Shown here: piece by piece, positions 1 to 9,619 of the stretch | Layout of the letters: each line of letters opens with the position of its first letter | Numbering within the stretch: the first letter of the stretch is position 1 | Assembly (NCBI GenBank): GCA_963723745.1 | Contig: CAVRRZ010000003.1 | Coordinates: forward strand, 62,001 to 126,000 | Reading direction: 5' to 3' | DNA: 64,000 bases | Origin: CAVRRZ01 sp963723745 | GTDB taxonomy: Bacteria > Actinomycetota > Actinomycetes > Mycobacteriales > Geodermatophilaceae | Program-made: the position numbers and the translations under genes | Notes under the pieces: generated by a model | Told to the model about the DNA's origin: nothing | Database searches by the model: none | Seen by the model: only the letters and a program-made list of their open reading frames with translations

Positions 1-562
1 CGCGTCCCCGGCGAGGAGCAGGTCACCGTCGACGAGGTGGTGCTGCTGCCCGGCGACTCCGCGCTGCTCGCGCCGGCCTGGGTGCCGTGGCACGAGCGGC
101 TGCGCCCCGGCGACCTGTCGGTCGGCGACGTGCTGCCCGCGACCGAGGACGACTCGCGCCTGGTACCGGCCTACACGACGGACGACGACTCCGCCGACGA
201 CCCCGAGGCCGCGGTCGTGGCCCGCGAGATCGGTCTGGGCCGGGAGCGGGTCATGTCGCGGGAGGGCCGCAGCTGCCGCTGCCGACCGGTGGACCGCCGG
301 CGAGTTCGGTCCGCACGCGGCGATGGCCCGCCAGGCCCCCGGCCCGTGCGGCACCTGCGGGTTCTGGCTGCCGCTGGCCGGTTCGCTCCGCGGCAGGCTC
401 GGTGTCTGCGGCAACGCGTACGCCCCCGCCGACGGGCGCGTGGTGACCGTCGACTACGGGTGCGGTGCGCACAGCCAGGCGACGCTGCTGCCGGCCGACA
501 CCACCCGCGTGGTGACGTCGGCGCGCTACGACACCTCCGACTTCGACGTCCTGACCGACTGA
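1..562 (+). CDS. DUF3027 family protein (5' end outside the window)
   Basis: C-terminal part of a DUF3027 protein, an actinobacterial family of unknown function. The reading frame is open from base 1. It runs through LRPGDLSVGDVLPATEDD and a GLGRERVMSREGR segment, then continues one frame on (after a one-base insertion near 270) as GEFGPHAAMARQAPGPCGTC, GVCGNAYAPADG and DYGCGAHS. The two CxxC/CGN cysteine groups could bind metal, but that is inference. The stop is TGA at 560-562. The convergent neighbour is DUF2530, and these two families commonly lie together. Nothing in the sequence gives a biochemical role. Confidence 0.8.
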   Translation, partial: ASPARSRSPSTRWCCCPATPRCSRRPGCRGTSGCAPATCRSATCCPRPRTTRAWYRPTRRTTTPPTTPRPRSWPARSVWAGSGSCRGRAAAAAADRWTAGEFGPHAAMARQAPGPCGTCGFWLPLAGSLRGRLGVCGNAYAPADGRVVTVDYGCGAHSQATLLPADTTRVVTSARYDTSDFDVLTD

Positions 563-648
563 CGGGTCAGGGGCAGGGCCGCCAGGCGTCGCCGTCCTTG
601 CTCAGGTCCAGCACCATCCGGTCGGCGGCGGGCCCTGCGGCGGTGGGC

Positions 649-924
649 TCATCGCGGCCCCGGGTCCTCGGCGTCCCCGGCGTCCTCGCCGTCCCCGGCG
701 TCCTCGCCGGAGCTGTCGAGCTGGCCCTGCCAGCTCATGACCCCGAGCCCCACCGCGGCGAGCGTGATGCCGGCCACGCACGTCCAGGCCCACACGCGGT
801 CCACGCGGTCGCCCAGGAACAGCAGGACGACGAGGGTGAGGGCCCACAGCACGCTGCCGGCGAGGACCACGCGCACGGTGTCCACCTTCAGCGGTGGGGG
901 TGCCTGGTGAGACGGACGGGCCAC
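649..924 (-). CDS. DUF2530 small membrane protein
   Basis: About 91 residues if the GTG at 924 is used; a longer in-frame start at 963 exists. That GTG places APPPLKVDTVRVVLAGSVLW near the N-terminus, which is the conserved start of DUF2530. Two hydrophobic segments follow (VVLAGSVLWALTLVVLLFLG, and WTCVAGITLAAVGLGVMSW), then a polar Asp/Glu/Gly-rich tail. Function unknown; probably an inner-membrane protein. It converges on the DUF3027 gene. The roughly 85 bases between the two stops hold no convincing gene. Confidence 0.75.
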   Translation of the reverse strand: MARPSHQAPPPLKVDTVRVVLAGSVLWALTLVVLLFLGDRVDRVWAWTCVAGITLAAVGLGVMSWQGQLDSSGEDAGDGEDAGDAEDPGPR

Positions 925-1030
925 GAGTGCTGACAGTAGGGCCCCGGGGTGGGCAACACACACAGCGCCATCAGCGGTGTGGCACGCTGTCGCCGCTCAT
1001 GAGCCGCCGCCGTTCGCCCGGGGAGATGGA

Positions 1031-2566
1031 ATGCCCGACAAGTCCGACCGCCCCGTGGGCTCCTCCGCCCCGGGCTCCGGCACGCCCGCCGACGTCGCGG
1101 CGACGAGCACGACCCCCCGTCGCAGCGACGGGCCCGAAGGTCAGGCCGAAGAACGGGCTGGACCGCTACTTCGAGATCAGCGCCCGCCGCTCGACGGTCA
1201 CCCGCGAGCTCCGCGGCGGGCTCACCACCTTCTTCACGATGGCCTACATCGTGATCCTCAACCCGATCATCCTGTCCGGCGCCGACGTCGACGGCGGCAC
1301 CCTGCCCTTCGAGTCGGTGCGCCGCCGTGACCGCGCTGATCGCCGGCGTGATGACGATCCTGATGGGCGTCGTCGGCCGCTACCCGTTCGCGGTGGCCGC
1401 CGGCCTGGGTATCAACGCCATCGTCGCGGTCTACGCCGCCACGCAGCTGTCCTGGCCCGAGATCATGGGCCTGATCGTGCTCGAGGGCCTGCTCATCATG
1501 GTGCTGGTGCTCACCGGCTTCCGGAAGGCCGTCTTCGAGGCCATCCCGCCGCAGCTGAAGACGGCGATCGCCGTGGGCATCGGCTTCTTCCTGACGATCA
1601 TCGGCCTGGTCGACGCCGGGTTCATCCGCCGCGCGCAGGAGGGCGTCGTCCCGATCAGCTTCGGCATCGACGGACAGCTGGCCGGCTGGCCGATCCTGGT
1701 CTTCGTCGTCGGGCTGCTGCTGACCAGCGTGCTCGTCGTCCGCAAGGTCAAGGGGGCGCTGCTGCTCGGCATCCTCGCCACGACGGTGCTCGCCATCATC
1801 ATCGAGGCGATCGCCGATGTCGGCCCCACGTTCACCGACGACGGCGTCAACCCGCGCGGCTGGGCCCTGCAGGTGCCCACGCTGCCCGACAAGCGTCGTC
1901 AGCATGCCCGACCTGTCGCTGCGTCGGCAACTTCTCGCTGTTCGGCGGGCTTCGAGCGGATCGGCATCATCGCCGCCCTGCTCATCGTCTTCTCGATCAT
2001 GATCGCCGACTTCTTCGACACCGTCGGCACGGTCACCGCCGTCGGGGCCGAGGGCGGGCTGCTCGACGAGGACCGCAACCTGCCCAAGTCGCAGCCGGTG
2101 CTGCTGGTCGACTCGCTGGCCGCCGCAGCCGGTGGCGCCGGCAGCGTCTCGTCGAACACGACCTACATCGAGAGCGCCGCCGGTGTCGCCGACGGCGCCC
2201 GGACGGGTCTGGCCAGCGTCGTCACCGGCGTGCTGTTCCTCGTCGCGATGTTCTTCAGCCCGCTGGTGCAGGTCGTGCCGTCGGAGGCCGCCGCGCCCGT
2301 GCTCGTGATCGTCGGCGCGCTGATGATCAGCCAGATCCGGAACCTGGTCTGGGACGACCTGATCGCTGGTCATCCCGGCGTTCCTGACCATCGCGCTGAT
2401 GCCGTTCACCTACTCGATCACCAACGGCATCGGCGCCGGCGTCATCACCTACGTCCTGCTGCGCGCCGCGGTCGGCCGGCGGCGGGACGTCCACCCGCTG
2501 ATGTGGGTCATCGCGGCGCTGTTCTTCGTCTACTTCGCGCTCGAGCCGCTGCAGCAGTTGTTCTGA
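1031..2566 (+). CDS. NCS2 family purine (guanine/hypoxanthine) permease, AzgA-like
   Basis: Multi-pass transporter of the nucleobase:cation symporter-2 family, AzgA/PbuG branch, likely importing hypoxanthine, guanine or adenine. The start ATG follows GGGGAGATGGA. After a polar leader of about 50 residues come NGLDRYFEISARRSTVTREL, TFFTMAYIVILNP and the AAGLGINA segment, then about a dozen hydrophobic helices including IADFFDTVGTVTAVG and SSNTTYIESAAGV. These motifs are typical of AzgA proteins. The frame moves forward by one base at about 1140, 1325, 1893, 1920 and 2366, so the apparent break-up is probably error. The mature product would be about 510 residues, normal for the family. Confidence 0.85.
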
Positions 2567-2609
2567 CGGGTCCTCATCCGCTCGCCGGTGCTGAGCTAGC
2601 CTCAGGACC

Positions 2610-3050
2610 GTGGGACGGACGACGCTGGACACCGCCGCGCTGGCGCACGAATTGCGGCTCGCGGTCATGCGGCTTCTCGCGACGGCTGCGCAACCAGCGC
2701 GTGGACACGTCGGTGACGCTCACCCAGCTGGCCGCGCTGTCGACGCTGCAAGCGGCACGGCGCCGATGAGCCCCGGCGAGCTGGCGGCCCACGAGCGGGT
2801 GCAGCCGCCGTCGATGACGCGGGTGGTCGTCGGCGCTCGAGGGCATGGGGCTGGTCACGCGGACGCCGCACCCCACCGACGGCCGCCAGGTCATCATCGA
2901 GCCCACCGACGGCCGCGCTGGACCTGCTCGACGGCCGAGGGCCGCGCCCGCGAGGCGTGGCTCAGCGGTCGACTGCACGAACTGACGCCCGAGGAGCGGG
3001 AGATGCTGCGCGACGCCGCGGAGATCATGGACAAGCTGGCCAGCGGGTGA
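2610..3050 (+). CDS. MarR family transcriptional regulator
   Basis: Winged-helix regulator of about 145 residues starting at GTG 2610. Recognisable pieces in shifting frames are DTAALAHELRLAVMRLL, RVDTSVTLTQLAALSTL, SPGELAAHERVQPPSMTRVV, LEGMGLVTRTPHPTDGRQV and a C-terminal LTPEEREMLRDAAEIMDKLA. The PTDGRQV stretch is the usual MarR wing. At least four frameshifts break it. Its TGA overlaps the GTG of the following MFS gene (GTGA), so the two are probably co-transcribed and the regulator may control the exporter. Confidence 0.75.
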   Translation: MGRTTLDTAALAHELRLAVMRLLATAAQPARGHVGDAHPAGRAVDAASGTAPMSPGELAAHERVQPPSMTRVVVGARGHGAGHADAAPHRRPPGHHRAHRRPRWTCSTAEGRAREAWLSGRLHELTPEEREMLRDAAEIMDKLASG

Positions 3051-4403
3051 GTTCGGGGCCCGCACCGCCGGCCGGCGAGGCGGCTCCCGCTCGGGGGACG
3101 TTCCGGGCGCTGCGGGTGCCGCCTTCCGGCGCTACGCCTCGGCGAACCTGGTCAGCCAGACCGGCACCTGGATGCAGCGCATCGGCCAGGACTGGCTGGT
3201 GCTGCAGATCTCCGACGACAGCGGTGTCGCGCTGGGCCTGACGACGGCGCTGCAGTTCGGGCCGTCCTGCTGCTGAGCATGGTACGGCGGCGTGCTGGCC
3301 GACCGGTACGACAAGCGCCGCATGCTCATGATCACGCAGAGCTGCATGGGCGTGCTCGCCCTGCTGCTCGGCGTCCTCGTCGCGACCGACGTCGTCGCCC
3401 TCTGGCACGTCTTCGTCCTGGCCGGCGCTGCTGGGTGTGGTGGCCGCGGTCGACGTCCCGATCCGGCAGTCGTTCGTGCCCGGAGATGGTGGGCCCGCAC
3501 TGCTCGGCAACGCGGTCAGCCTGAACTCCACGATCTTCAACGGCGCGCGGCTGGTCGGCCCCGCGCTGGCCGGCTCGCTGATCGCCGCCGCGGACGGCGA
3601 CACCGCGCCGGCGTTCTTCATCAACGCGGCCAGCTTCTGCGTTCACGCTCGTGGCGCTGGGCGGCATGCGGGCCGACCGAGCTGCACCCGAGCCCGCCCG
3701 TGGCCCGCGGCCGCGGGCAGCTGCGCGAGGGGCTGCGCTACGCGTGGGCCCATCCCGACCTGCGTGCTGGCGATGGCGGTCGCGTTCGTGCTCGGCACGT
3801 TCGGCTTCAACTTCCAGGTCACGATCGCGCTGATGGCCCGCGTGGAGTTCGGTCTGGGTGCGGCCGCGTTCGGCCTGCTCTCGACGGCGTTCGCCGTCGG
3901 GCTCGCTCGCCGGCGCCCTGCTGTCGGCCCGCCGCGGCCGCCCGGCCGACGGCGCGGTTCCTCGTCGGCGCGGTGCTCGTCTTCGGGGTCCTCACGCATC
4001 GCCGCGGGGCTGATGCCGACGTACGTGTCCTTCGCCGCTGCTGCTGGTGCCCACCGGTGCGGCGGCCCTGGTGTTCAGCGTCGCCAACAACACCTTCGTC
4101 CAGCTCGGCGTCGACCCGCAGATGCGCGGCCGGGTGATGGCGCTGTACTTCATGTGCTTCCTCGGCGGCACCCCGCTCGGTGCGCCGCTGATCGGCTGGA
4201 TCGCCGAGCGCTTCGGGGCGCCCTGGTGGCTCATCCTGGGCGGCGCCGTCGTCGTGCTCGCCGGGCTGGCCGCGGCGGCCTGGCTGGCCGGAGGCCGGCT
4301 CGAGCGGCGGACGGCGGCCGCGCGGGCGACGGCGGCCGCGCGGGCGACGGCGGCCGCTCGGCCGGGCGAGCCCGCGACGGTCGAAGGCGCGCACAGTCCC
4401 TGA
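3047..4403 (+). CDS. MFS transporter (EntS/MFS_3-like exporter)
   Basis: Twelve-helix major facilitator, about 450 residues, starting at a GTG that overlaps the MarR stop. Motifs after joining frames: RRYASANLVSQTGTWMQRIG, GGVLADRYDKRRMLM (the MFS loop 2-3 motif), DVPIRQSFVPEMVG, LNSTIFNGARLVGPALAG, and VQLGVDPQMRGRVMALY near the end. This pattern matches the exporters related to enterobactin exporter EntS. There are at least seven one-base frameshifts. The C-terminal tail is a short Ala/Arg/Thr repeat. Substrate unknown; pairing with a MarR regulator suggests efflux of a small toxic compound, which is inference. Confidence 0.8.
4311..4365 (+). repeat. 18-bp tandem repeat in the MFS tail
   Basis: Three units of acggcggccgcgcgggcg, the last diverged, encoding an Ala-Thr-Ala-Ala-Arg repeat at the cytoplasmic C-terminus of the transporter. 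It keeps the frame. Confidence 0.8.
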
Positions 4404-4478
4404 CCCGGGGACTCGCGGCGGCGTCGTCGGAGGGTTACCGTCGGTCTGTCCGGTGACGCACGGGGCCAGGAGCCCGAC

Positions 4479-4866
4479 ATGGTGACCGCACTTCTGCAGA
4501 TCGGTGGCACGGTCGCGGTGCTGGCGGCCCTGATCGCGTGGACCGGGCCGACCGCCCGGTGGTTCGCGCGGCAGTGGGCCCGGCGCCGCACCGAGCGGTT
4601 TCCGACGTCGCAGCGCCGTCCGATCCAGCTCGTCGCCGCAGACGTGCGCCGCCTCTCCCGCGAGCTCTCGCTCGTCCCGGCCGGCGCGCCCATGGTCCGG
4701 CGGCGCGCGCTGGTGGCCGCTCTGGACGACGTGCTCCTCGAGGCCGCGGAGCTGCTCGAGGTGTCCGAACGGGCTCGGCGGCACACCGCCCGGGCCGGCA
4801 CGGGACGCCGAACGCCGTCGTCTGCTGGCCGAACTGGAACGGGCCGGCCTGGCGGTGGGGAGCTGA
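4479..4866 (+). CDS. Small membrane-anchored hypothetical protein
   Basis: About 128 residues. The start ATG is 10 bases after an AGG. Residues 4-22 (ALLQIGGTVAVLAALIAWTG) form one likely membrane helix. The rest is Arg-rich and helical (ADVRRLSRELSLVPAGAPMV, ALDDVLLEAAELLEV), ending RRRLLAELERAGLAVGS after a one-base insertion near 4806. No family recognised. Its TGA overlaps a CTG that appears to start thpR, so the two may be coupled. Confidence 0.55.
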
Positions 4867-5475
4867 CGGCGGCAGGCCCCCGGCTGTTCTTCGCCGTCGA
4901 CCTGCCGGTGGAGGCGAGGGCCGACCTGGAGCGCGCCCTGGAGCCGCTGCGGAGCGTGCCCGGGGCTCCGGCCTGGACCGCGCCGGAGCGCTGGCACCTG
5001 ACTCTGCTCTTCCTGGGCACCGTGCCGGCCGACCGGGTCGCGGCCCTGGTCGCGGGTGCCGCTCCCGCCGCGGCCGCCGCACCCCGCATGACGCTCCGGC
5101 TGGCCGGCGGCGGGACGGTTCGGCTCGGCGCGCCGTCCGCAGGTGGCCTGGGCGGGGCTGGACGGCGACGTCCGGCCGCTGACCGAGCTCGCCTACCGCC
5201 TGGCCGCGGTTGCCCGCTCGCTGCGGCTGCCGGTGGAGGACCGGCCGTTCCGGCCGCACCTGACGATCGGGCGCTGGCGGCCGCGGCGTCCGGCGGACGG
5301 CACCCTGACCGACCGGCTGGCCGGCTACCGCGGGCCGGAGTGGCCGGTGACGGAGGTGCGGCTGCTGGAGAGCCACCTCGGCCCGCGACCGAGGTACGAG
5401 CCTGTCGCCACCTGGCCCGTGGGCGCCCAGGCAAAGGAAGCTTTACCTGCGTCCCGGGCTCGAGAACGCGGGTAA
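4863..5475 (+). CDS. thpR: RNA 2',3'-cyclic phosphodiesterase (ThpR, 2H family)
   Basis: 2H phosphoesterase that opens 2',3'-cyclic phosphates on RNA ends. Both HxT motifs are present: WHLTLLFLG (about residue 45) and FRPHLTIGRW (about residue 137). PRLFFAVDLPVEARADLE is the usual N-terminus. No ATG, GTG or TTG lies at the expected start. The first plausible codon is CTG 4863 in a CTGA overlap with the upstream stop. One frameshift occurs near 5145. The last dozen residues and the TAA stop come from the palindromic repeat at 5429-5489, so the natural C-terminus was probably altered when that repeat arrived. Confidence 0.8.
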
Positions 5476-5489
5476 AGCTTCCTTTGCCT
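5429..5489. repeat. Family A palindromic element, copy A1
   Basis: Perfect 19-bp inverted repeat (arms 5429-5447 and 5471-5489, aggcaaaggaagctttacc) around a 23-base loop. On the minus strand the loop reads cgcgttctcgagcccgggac, close to the loops of copies A2 and A3, so A1 is inserted in the opposite orientation. It overlaps the 3' end of thpR and ends two bases before the aldo-keto reductase stop, so it could also act as a terminator for both convergent genes. Confidence 0.85.
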
Positions 5490-5490
5490 C

Positions 5491-6463
5491 CTACCAGGCG
5501 TACTCCATGGGGGCCGCCTCGTAGCCGGGGAAGATCTCGTCGAGCCGGCCCAGCTGCGCCTCGTCCAGCGTCACGTCGAGGGCGCGGAGGGCCGCCTCGA
5601 ACTGCTCCATGGTGCGCGGCCCGACGATCGGGGCGGTGACCGCCGGCCGGTGCAGCAGCCACGCCAGGCCGACGTCGCCCGGCGCGGACGCCGATCTCGC
5701 GCGCAGAACGCCTCGTAGGCCTCCAGCGCCGGACGGTGCTTCTCGAGCCGCTTCTGGGTGCGCTCGGAGTTGCGGCGTCCGCCCTCGCTCTTCTCGAGGA
5801 CGCCGCCGAGCAGCCCGCCGGCCAGCGGGCTCCACGGGATGATGCCGATGCCGTAGTGCTCGGCGGCGGGCAGCACCTCGAGCTCCACGTGGCGGGTGAG
5901 CAGGTTGTAGTGCGACTGCTCGCTGACCAGCCCCTGGAAGTGCCGGCGGCCGGCGGCCTCGTTGGCGGCGACGAGCTGCCAGGCGGCGTGGTTCGAGGAG
6001 CCGACGTAGAGCACCTTGCCCTGGGCGACCAGGGTCTCGCAGGCCTGCCAGATCTCCTCCCACGGCGTGTGCAGGTCGACGTGGTGGAACTGGTAGAGGT
6101 CGATCCAGTCGGTCTGCATGCCGGCGCAGCGACGCGTCGCAGGCACGCACGATGTTGCGGGCGGACAGGAACGTGTCGTTGGGCCAGTCGGTCATCGAGC
6201 CGTAGACCTTGGTGGCCAGCACGGTCTTCTCGCGGCGCTCGCCCGCCCTGGGCGAACCAGGTGCCGAGGACCTCCTCGGTACGGCCCTTGCCGGCGTCGA
6301 AGCCGTAGACGTTGGCGGTGTCGAAGAAGTTGATCCCCTCGTCCAGCGCCCGGTCGAGGATCGCGTGCGAGTCGGGCTCCTCGGTCTGCCAGCCGAAGTT
6401 CATCGTGCCCAGGCACAGCCGGGACACCGACAGGCCGCTGCGGCCCAGGTGCGTGTACTCCAT
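5491..6463 (-). CDS. Aldo/keto reductase
   Basis: NADPH-dependent oxidoreductase of the AKR superfamily, about 320 residues. The start MEYTHLGRSGLSVSRLCLGT is typical. Catalytic residues can be seen: Asp48 and Tyr53 in FFDTANVYG, Lys in MLATKVYG, His in LYQFHHVDLHTPWEE. Later conserved stretches are VLYVGSSNHAAWQ, GIGIIPWSPLAGGLLGG and VTAPIVGPRTMEQ. Three frameshifts (near 6240, 6130, 5700) break the frame. Substrate unknown. The 3' end abuts the family A repeat. Confidence 0.85.
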
Positions 6464-6491
6464 GGCCAGCCACCCTGGCACCCTGTCGGGC

Positions 6492-7368
6492 GTGCCGCAG
6501 GACGACCTGATCTCCGAGTTCGACGCCGCGACCGTCGTCCGCCGCGCGGAGGGCGGCGGGTACGTCGCCGACCTGCGACCCGGGGTGGGACGTCGGCGGC
6601 GGAGTCCTCAACGGCGGCTACCTGCTCGCGGTGGCCGCCCGGGCCGCCGTGCACGACAGCCCGCACCCGCACCCGGTGGCACTGTCCGCCAGCTACCTGC
6701 GGGCGACGCAGCCCGGCCCGGCGGCCCTCGAGCGTCACGCCGGGCGACGGCCGGGCGCACCGCTCGCGCACTCGTCGGTGCTGATGAGCGACGCGGCGGG
6801 GCCGTGCCTGGCGGTCCAGGCGACGACGGCGGCGCTCCGGTCCGGGGAGACCGTCCGCGCCGTCCCCGATGCCCGACGTCGCGCCGCCGGAGGAGTGCTC
6901 CGCTGTCGAGGACGGGCTCGGGGTGTTCCAGATGCCCGACGTCGGCATCCGGCACCGCGTGGAGACCCGGCTGGACCCGTCGACCGCGGGCTGGGCGCAC
7001 GGCCGGCCGTCGGCCGAGCCGGTGCTGCGTGCGTGGGTACGGTTCGCCGACGGCCGGGACCCCGACGTCCGCTGGCGCTGATCACCTTCGCCGACGTGCT
7101 GCCGCCCACGCTCTGGGCCATCGGCCGGTTCGGCTGGGCGCCGACCGTGCAGCTGCAGGTGCTGGTGCGCGCCGTCCCGGCGCCGGGGTGGTGCCTGGTC
7201 GAGGCGCGCGGCGGCTAGCTGGCCGACGGCTGGCTCGACGAGGACTACCTGATCTGGGACTCCACCGGCCGGCTGGTCGCGCAGAGCCGGCAGCTGGCCC
7301 GCGCGCCGCTGCCGGCTCAGCGGCCGGGGACGCCGCTCTCGGGCAGCGCGACGTCGCCGGTCAGGTAG
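6492..7368 (+). CDS. Acyl-CoA thioesterase-like (TesB/4HBT_3 double hotdog) protein
   Basis: Starts at GTG 6492 (VPQDDLISEFDAATVVRRAE). Shows the double-hotdog thioesterase pattern: GGGVLNGGYLLAVAARAAV, ALSASYLRATQPGPA, DPSTAGWAHGRPSAEP, ITFADVLPPTLWAIG, and YLIWDSTGRLVAQSRQLAR at the end. An in-frame TAG at 7216-7218 interrupts the second domain exactly where a Trp-like residue would fit (ARGG-stop-LADGWLDEDY). The frame stays open beyond it to a TAG at 7366. Frameshifts occur near 6588, 6730, 6865 and 7075. The last 50 bases overlap the convergent TetR gene. Confidence 0.65.
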
Positions 7369-7965
7369 CGCTGCACGGTCGGGCCGACGGCCGCCACCAG
7401 CCACGTCGCGGGACGCCGAGGCCAGCGGTTCCAGCCGCAGCACGTAGCGGGCCATGACCAGTCCCGACCAGCTGGGAGGCGACGAGCGAGGCGCGGGCTG
7501 CGCGCTCGTCCGGGTCGAACCCGAGCGTGCCCACGACCCGGCGCAGGACCTTGGAGACGAGGAACTCGCGCAGCAGCGTCGCCGTCCACTCGTTGCCGAC
7601 CGCCGACCGGAGCAGCGCCAGTCCGGCGGCCTGCCCGGGACCGTCCCACACGGTGCAGCAGCCATGCGGACGACGGCGGCGCCGAGCACCTCGCGGCCGG
7701 CGGCGAGCACCTCGGGCAGCAACTCATCGGGGTCGGCCGGGGCCTCGCACGGCGGCGAGGAAGAGCTTGTCCTTGCTGCCGAAGTAGTGGTGCACCAGGG
7801 CCGGGTCGACGCCTGCAGCGGCCGCGATCCCGCGGATCGTCGCGCCGTCGAACCCCCGCTCGGCGAATGCCGTCGCGGGCGGCGGCGAGCACCGCCTCCC
7901 GGGTGTCGGGGTTGCCCGGGACGCCGACCGGAGGGCCGGCGCGGGCGGCGGGCGGGTGCGCTCAG
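7317..7965 (-). CDS. TetR family transcriptional regulator
   Basis: About 210 residues. The helix-turn-helix is clear: FAERGFDGATIRGIAAAAGV followed by DPALVHHYFGSKDKLFLAAV. The C-terminal ligand domain is broken by several frameshifts. No ATG/GTG/TTG start is found. A CTG at 7965 sits in a CTGA overlap with the upstream permease stop and gives LSAPAR, so a CTG start is likely; a one-base shift then leads into GVPGNPDTREAVLAAARD. It is the third gene of an exporter operon and probably represses it through the repeats at 9521-9560. Confidence 0.75.
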
Positions 7966-8752
7966 GTGGTCCTCCTCCGCAGGGTCGCCGCGGCCAGCGC
8001 GAGGGCGAGCGAGGGCGGCGCCGGCGACGATGCCGATGTCGGCCCACATCGTGCCGGTGGCCTCCGCGGAGCGCGCCGACCTCCTGCAGGGCCTCGACGG
8101 CGTAGGTCAGCGGCAGGACGTCGCTGATCGCCTGCAGCCAGCCGGCCATCTGCTCGCGGGGCACCAGCAGCCCGCAGAGGAAGAACTGCGGCAGCACGAT
8201 CACCGGCATGAACTGCACGGCCTGGAACTCGCTGCGGGCGAAGGCGCTGGCCAGCAGGCCCAGGGCGACACCCAGCACGCGCGTCGACGACGGCGATGAG
8301 CACGACGAGGTCAGACGGAGCCGGCGACGTCGAGGTCGTAGACGGTCGTCGCCACGGTCGACGGTGACCACGGCCTGGAGCGGCGGCGGCCAGCCCGAAC
8401 GCCGCGCCGTAGCCGAGCAGCAGGTCGAGCCGGGACAGCGGCGTGGTGAGCAGCCGCTCGAGCGTGCCCGACGTGCGCTCGCGGAGCATCGCGATGCTGG
8501 TCACCAGGAACATCACGACGAACGGGAAGATGCCGAGCATCGTCAGGCCGACCCGGTCGAAGATGCCCGGCTGCCCGGGGAGCGTGGGAAGGTCCTTCCA
8601 GAGCAGGTAGAGCAGGCCGAGCAGCAGGCTCGGGCAGGACGAGCAGCATCGCGATCGTGCGGTGGTCGTGCCGCAGCTGGCGCAGCACCCGGACGGCGGT
8701 CGGCCACGGTGAGCCGCGGACGTGGTGGCGTGTGCGTGCTGACGGCGGTCAT
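7962..8752 (-). CDS. ABC-2 type transporter, permease subunit
   Basis: Membrane half of a two-gene exporter. Six or so hydrophobic segments follow a short polar start (MTAVSTHTPPRPRLTVADRR), including GLTMLGIFPFVVMFLVTS, then SGTLERLLTTPLSRLDLLLG (the ABC-2 coupling motif), then FMPVIVLPQFFLCGLLVPRE and LQAISDVLPLTYAVEALQEV. These are typical of ABC2_membrane proteins. Its ATG overlaps the TGA of the ATPase gene (ATGA). Frameshifts near 8285, 8355, 8635 and 8005. Confidence 0.85.
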
Positions 8753-9506
8753 GCCGGGCTCTCCTGTTCGCTGCCGCGGGGGGCTCCGCTGGCGTCCGCC
8801 GAGGCGAGGACCACGCGCAGGAACGCCTCCTCCAGGTCGTCGGTGCCCGGCCGTCGGCGCGCAGCTCGGCCGGGGTGGAGTCGGCGAGCAGCTCGCCGTC
8901 GCGCAGCAGCAGCAGCCGGTCGCAGCGAGCCGGCCTCGTCCATGACGTGGCTGGAGACGACCAGCGTGGTGCCGGCCGCGGCGAGGGCGTGGAAGCGTTC
9001 CCAGAGCTCCACCCGCAGCACCGGGTCCAGGCCGACGGTGGGCTCGTCGAGGACCAGCACCTCGGGGGAGCCGACGAGGGCGCAGGCGAGGGAGACCCGG
9101 CCCTGCTGCCCGCCGGACAGGTCGCGGACGAGCTGGCCGGCGGCATCGGCCAGCCCGACGTCGGCGATGGCGGCATCGGCCTCCGTGGCCGATCGCCCGT
9201 AGAGGGCGGCGAAGTAGCCGCACGTTCTCCCGCACGGTCAGGTCGGCGTAGACGCTGGGCGCCTGCGTGACGTACCCGACCCGGGCGCGCAGGGCCGCCG
9301 AGCCGGCGGGCAGCCCCAGCACGGTGACGGTCGCCGGACCGGACCACCTGGACGCCGACGATGGCCCGCATCAGCGTGGTCTTGCCGCTGCCACTCGGCC
9401 CGAGCAGTCCGGTGACCGCGCCGGCCGGGACGCCGAAGCTGAGGCCGTGGAGCACGGGGCGGCGCCCGCGGTCACCACGAGGTCGGACGGTGATCGCGTC
9501 ATCCAT
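8749..9506 (-). CDS. ABC transporter ATP-binding protein
   Basis: First gene of the exporter operon, about 250 residues. Walker A is GPSGSGKTT, the Q-loop is in GYVTQAPSVYADLTVREN, the signature region is SGGQQGRVSLACALVG, Walker B is VLVLDEPTVGLDPV and the H-loop is in TTLVVSSHVMDEA. This is the drug-exporter (DrrA/CcmA) type. There are about five single-base frameshifts. Start ATG 9506 lies 15 bases from the first of the operator-like repeats. Substrate unknown. Confidence 0.85.
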
Positions 9507-9520
9507 GGCGGGCCTCCGCA

Positions 9521-9560
9521 GAACTCAACGCGCTGATGAACTCAACGCTAGATGAGTTCT
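9521..9560. promoter_or_regulatory. Putative TetR operator upstream of the ABC exporter operon
   Basis: Two direct copies of gaactcaacgc (9521-9531 and 9538-9548) followed by the inverted half tgagttct (9553-9560). AACTCA and TGAGTT form an inverted repeat with an 8-base centre. The site lies just upstream of the ABC ATPase start, where an autoregulating TetR would bind. No footprint evidence; the assignment rests on position and symmetry. Confidence 0.55.
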
Positions 9561-9619
9561 GTCGACCCGGTCAACCCCCGAGCGTCATCGCGGCACGGCC
9601 CGGGAGGGAGGATCGCGGG

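Noticed and set aside
567..652. Short reading frame between DUF3027 and DUF2530 ending in DLSKDGDAWRPCP
   Set aside because: Less than 30 codons, needs a frameshift, and no family or ribosome site supports it.
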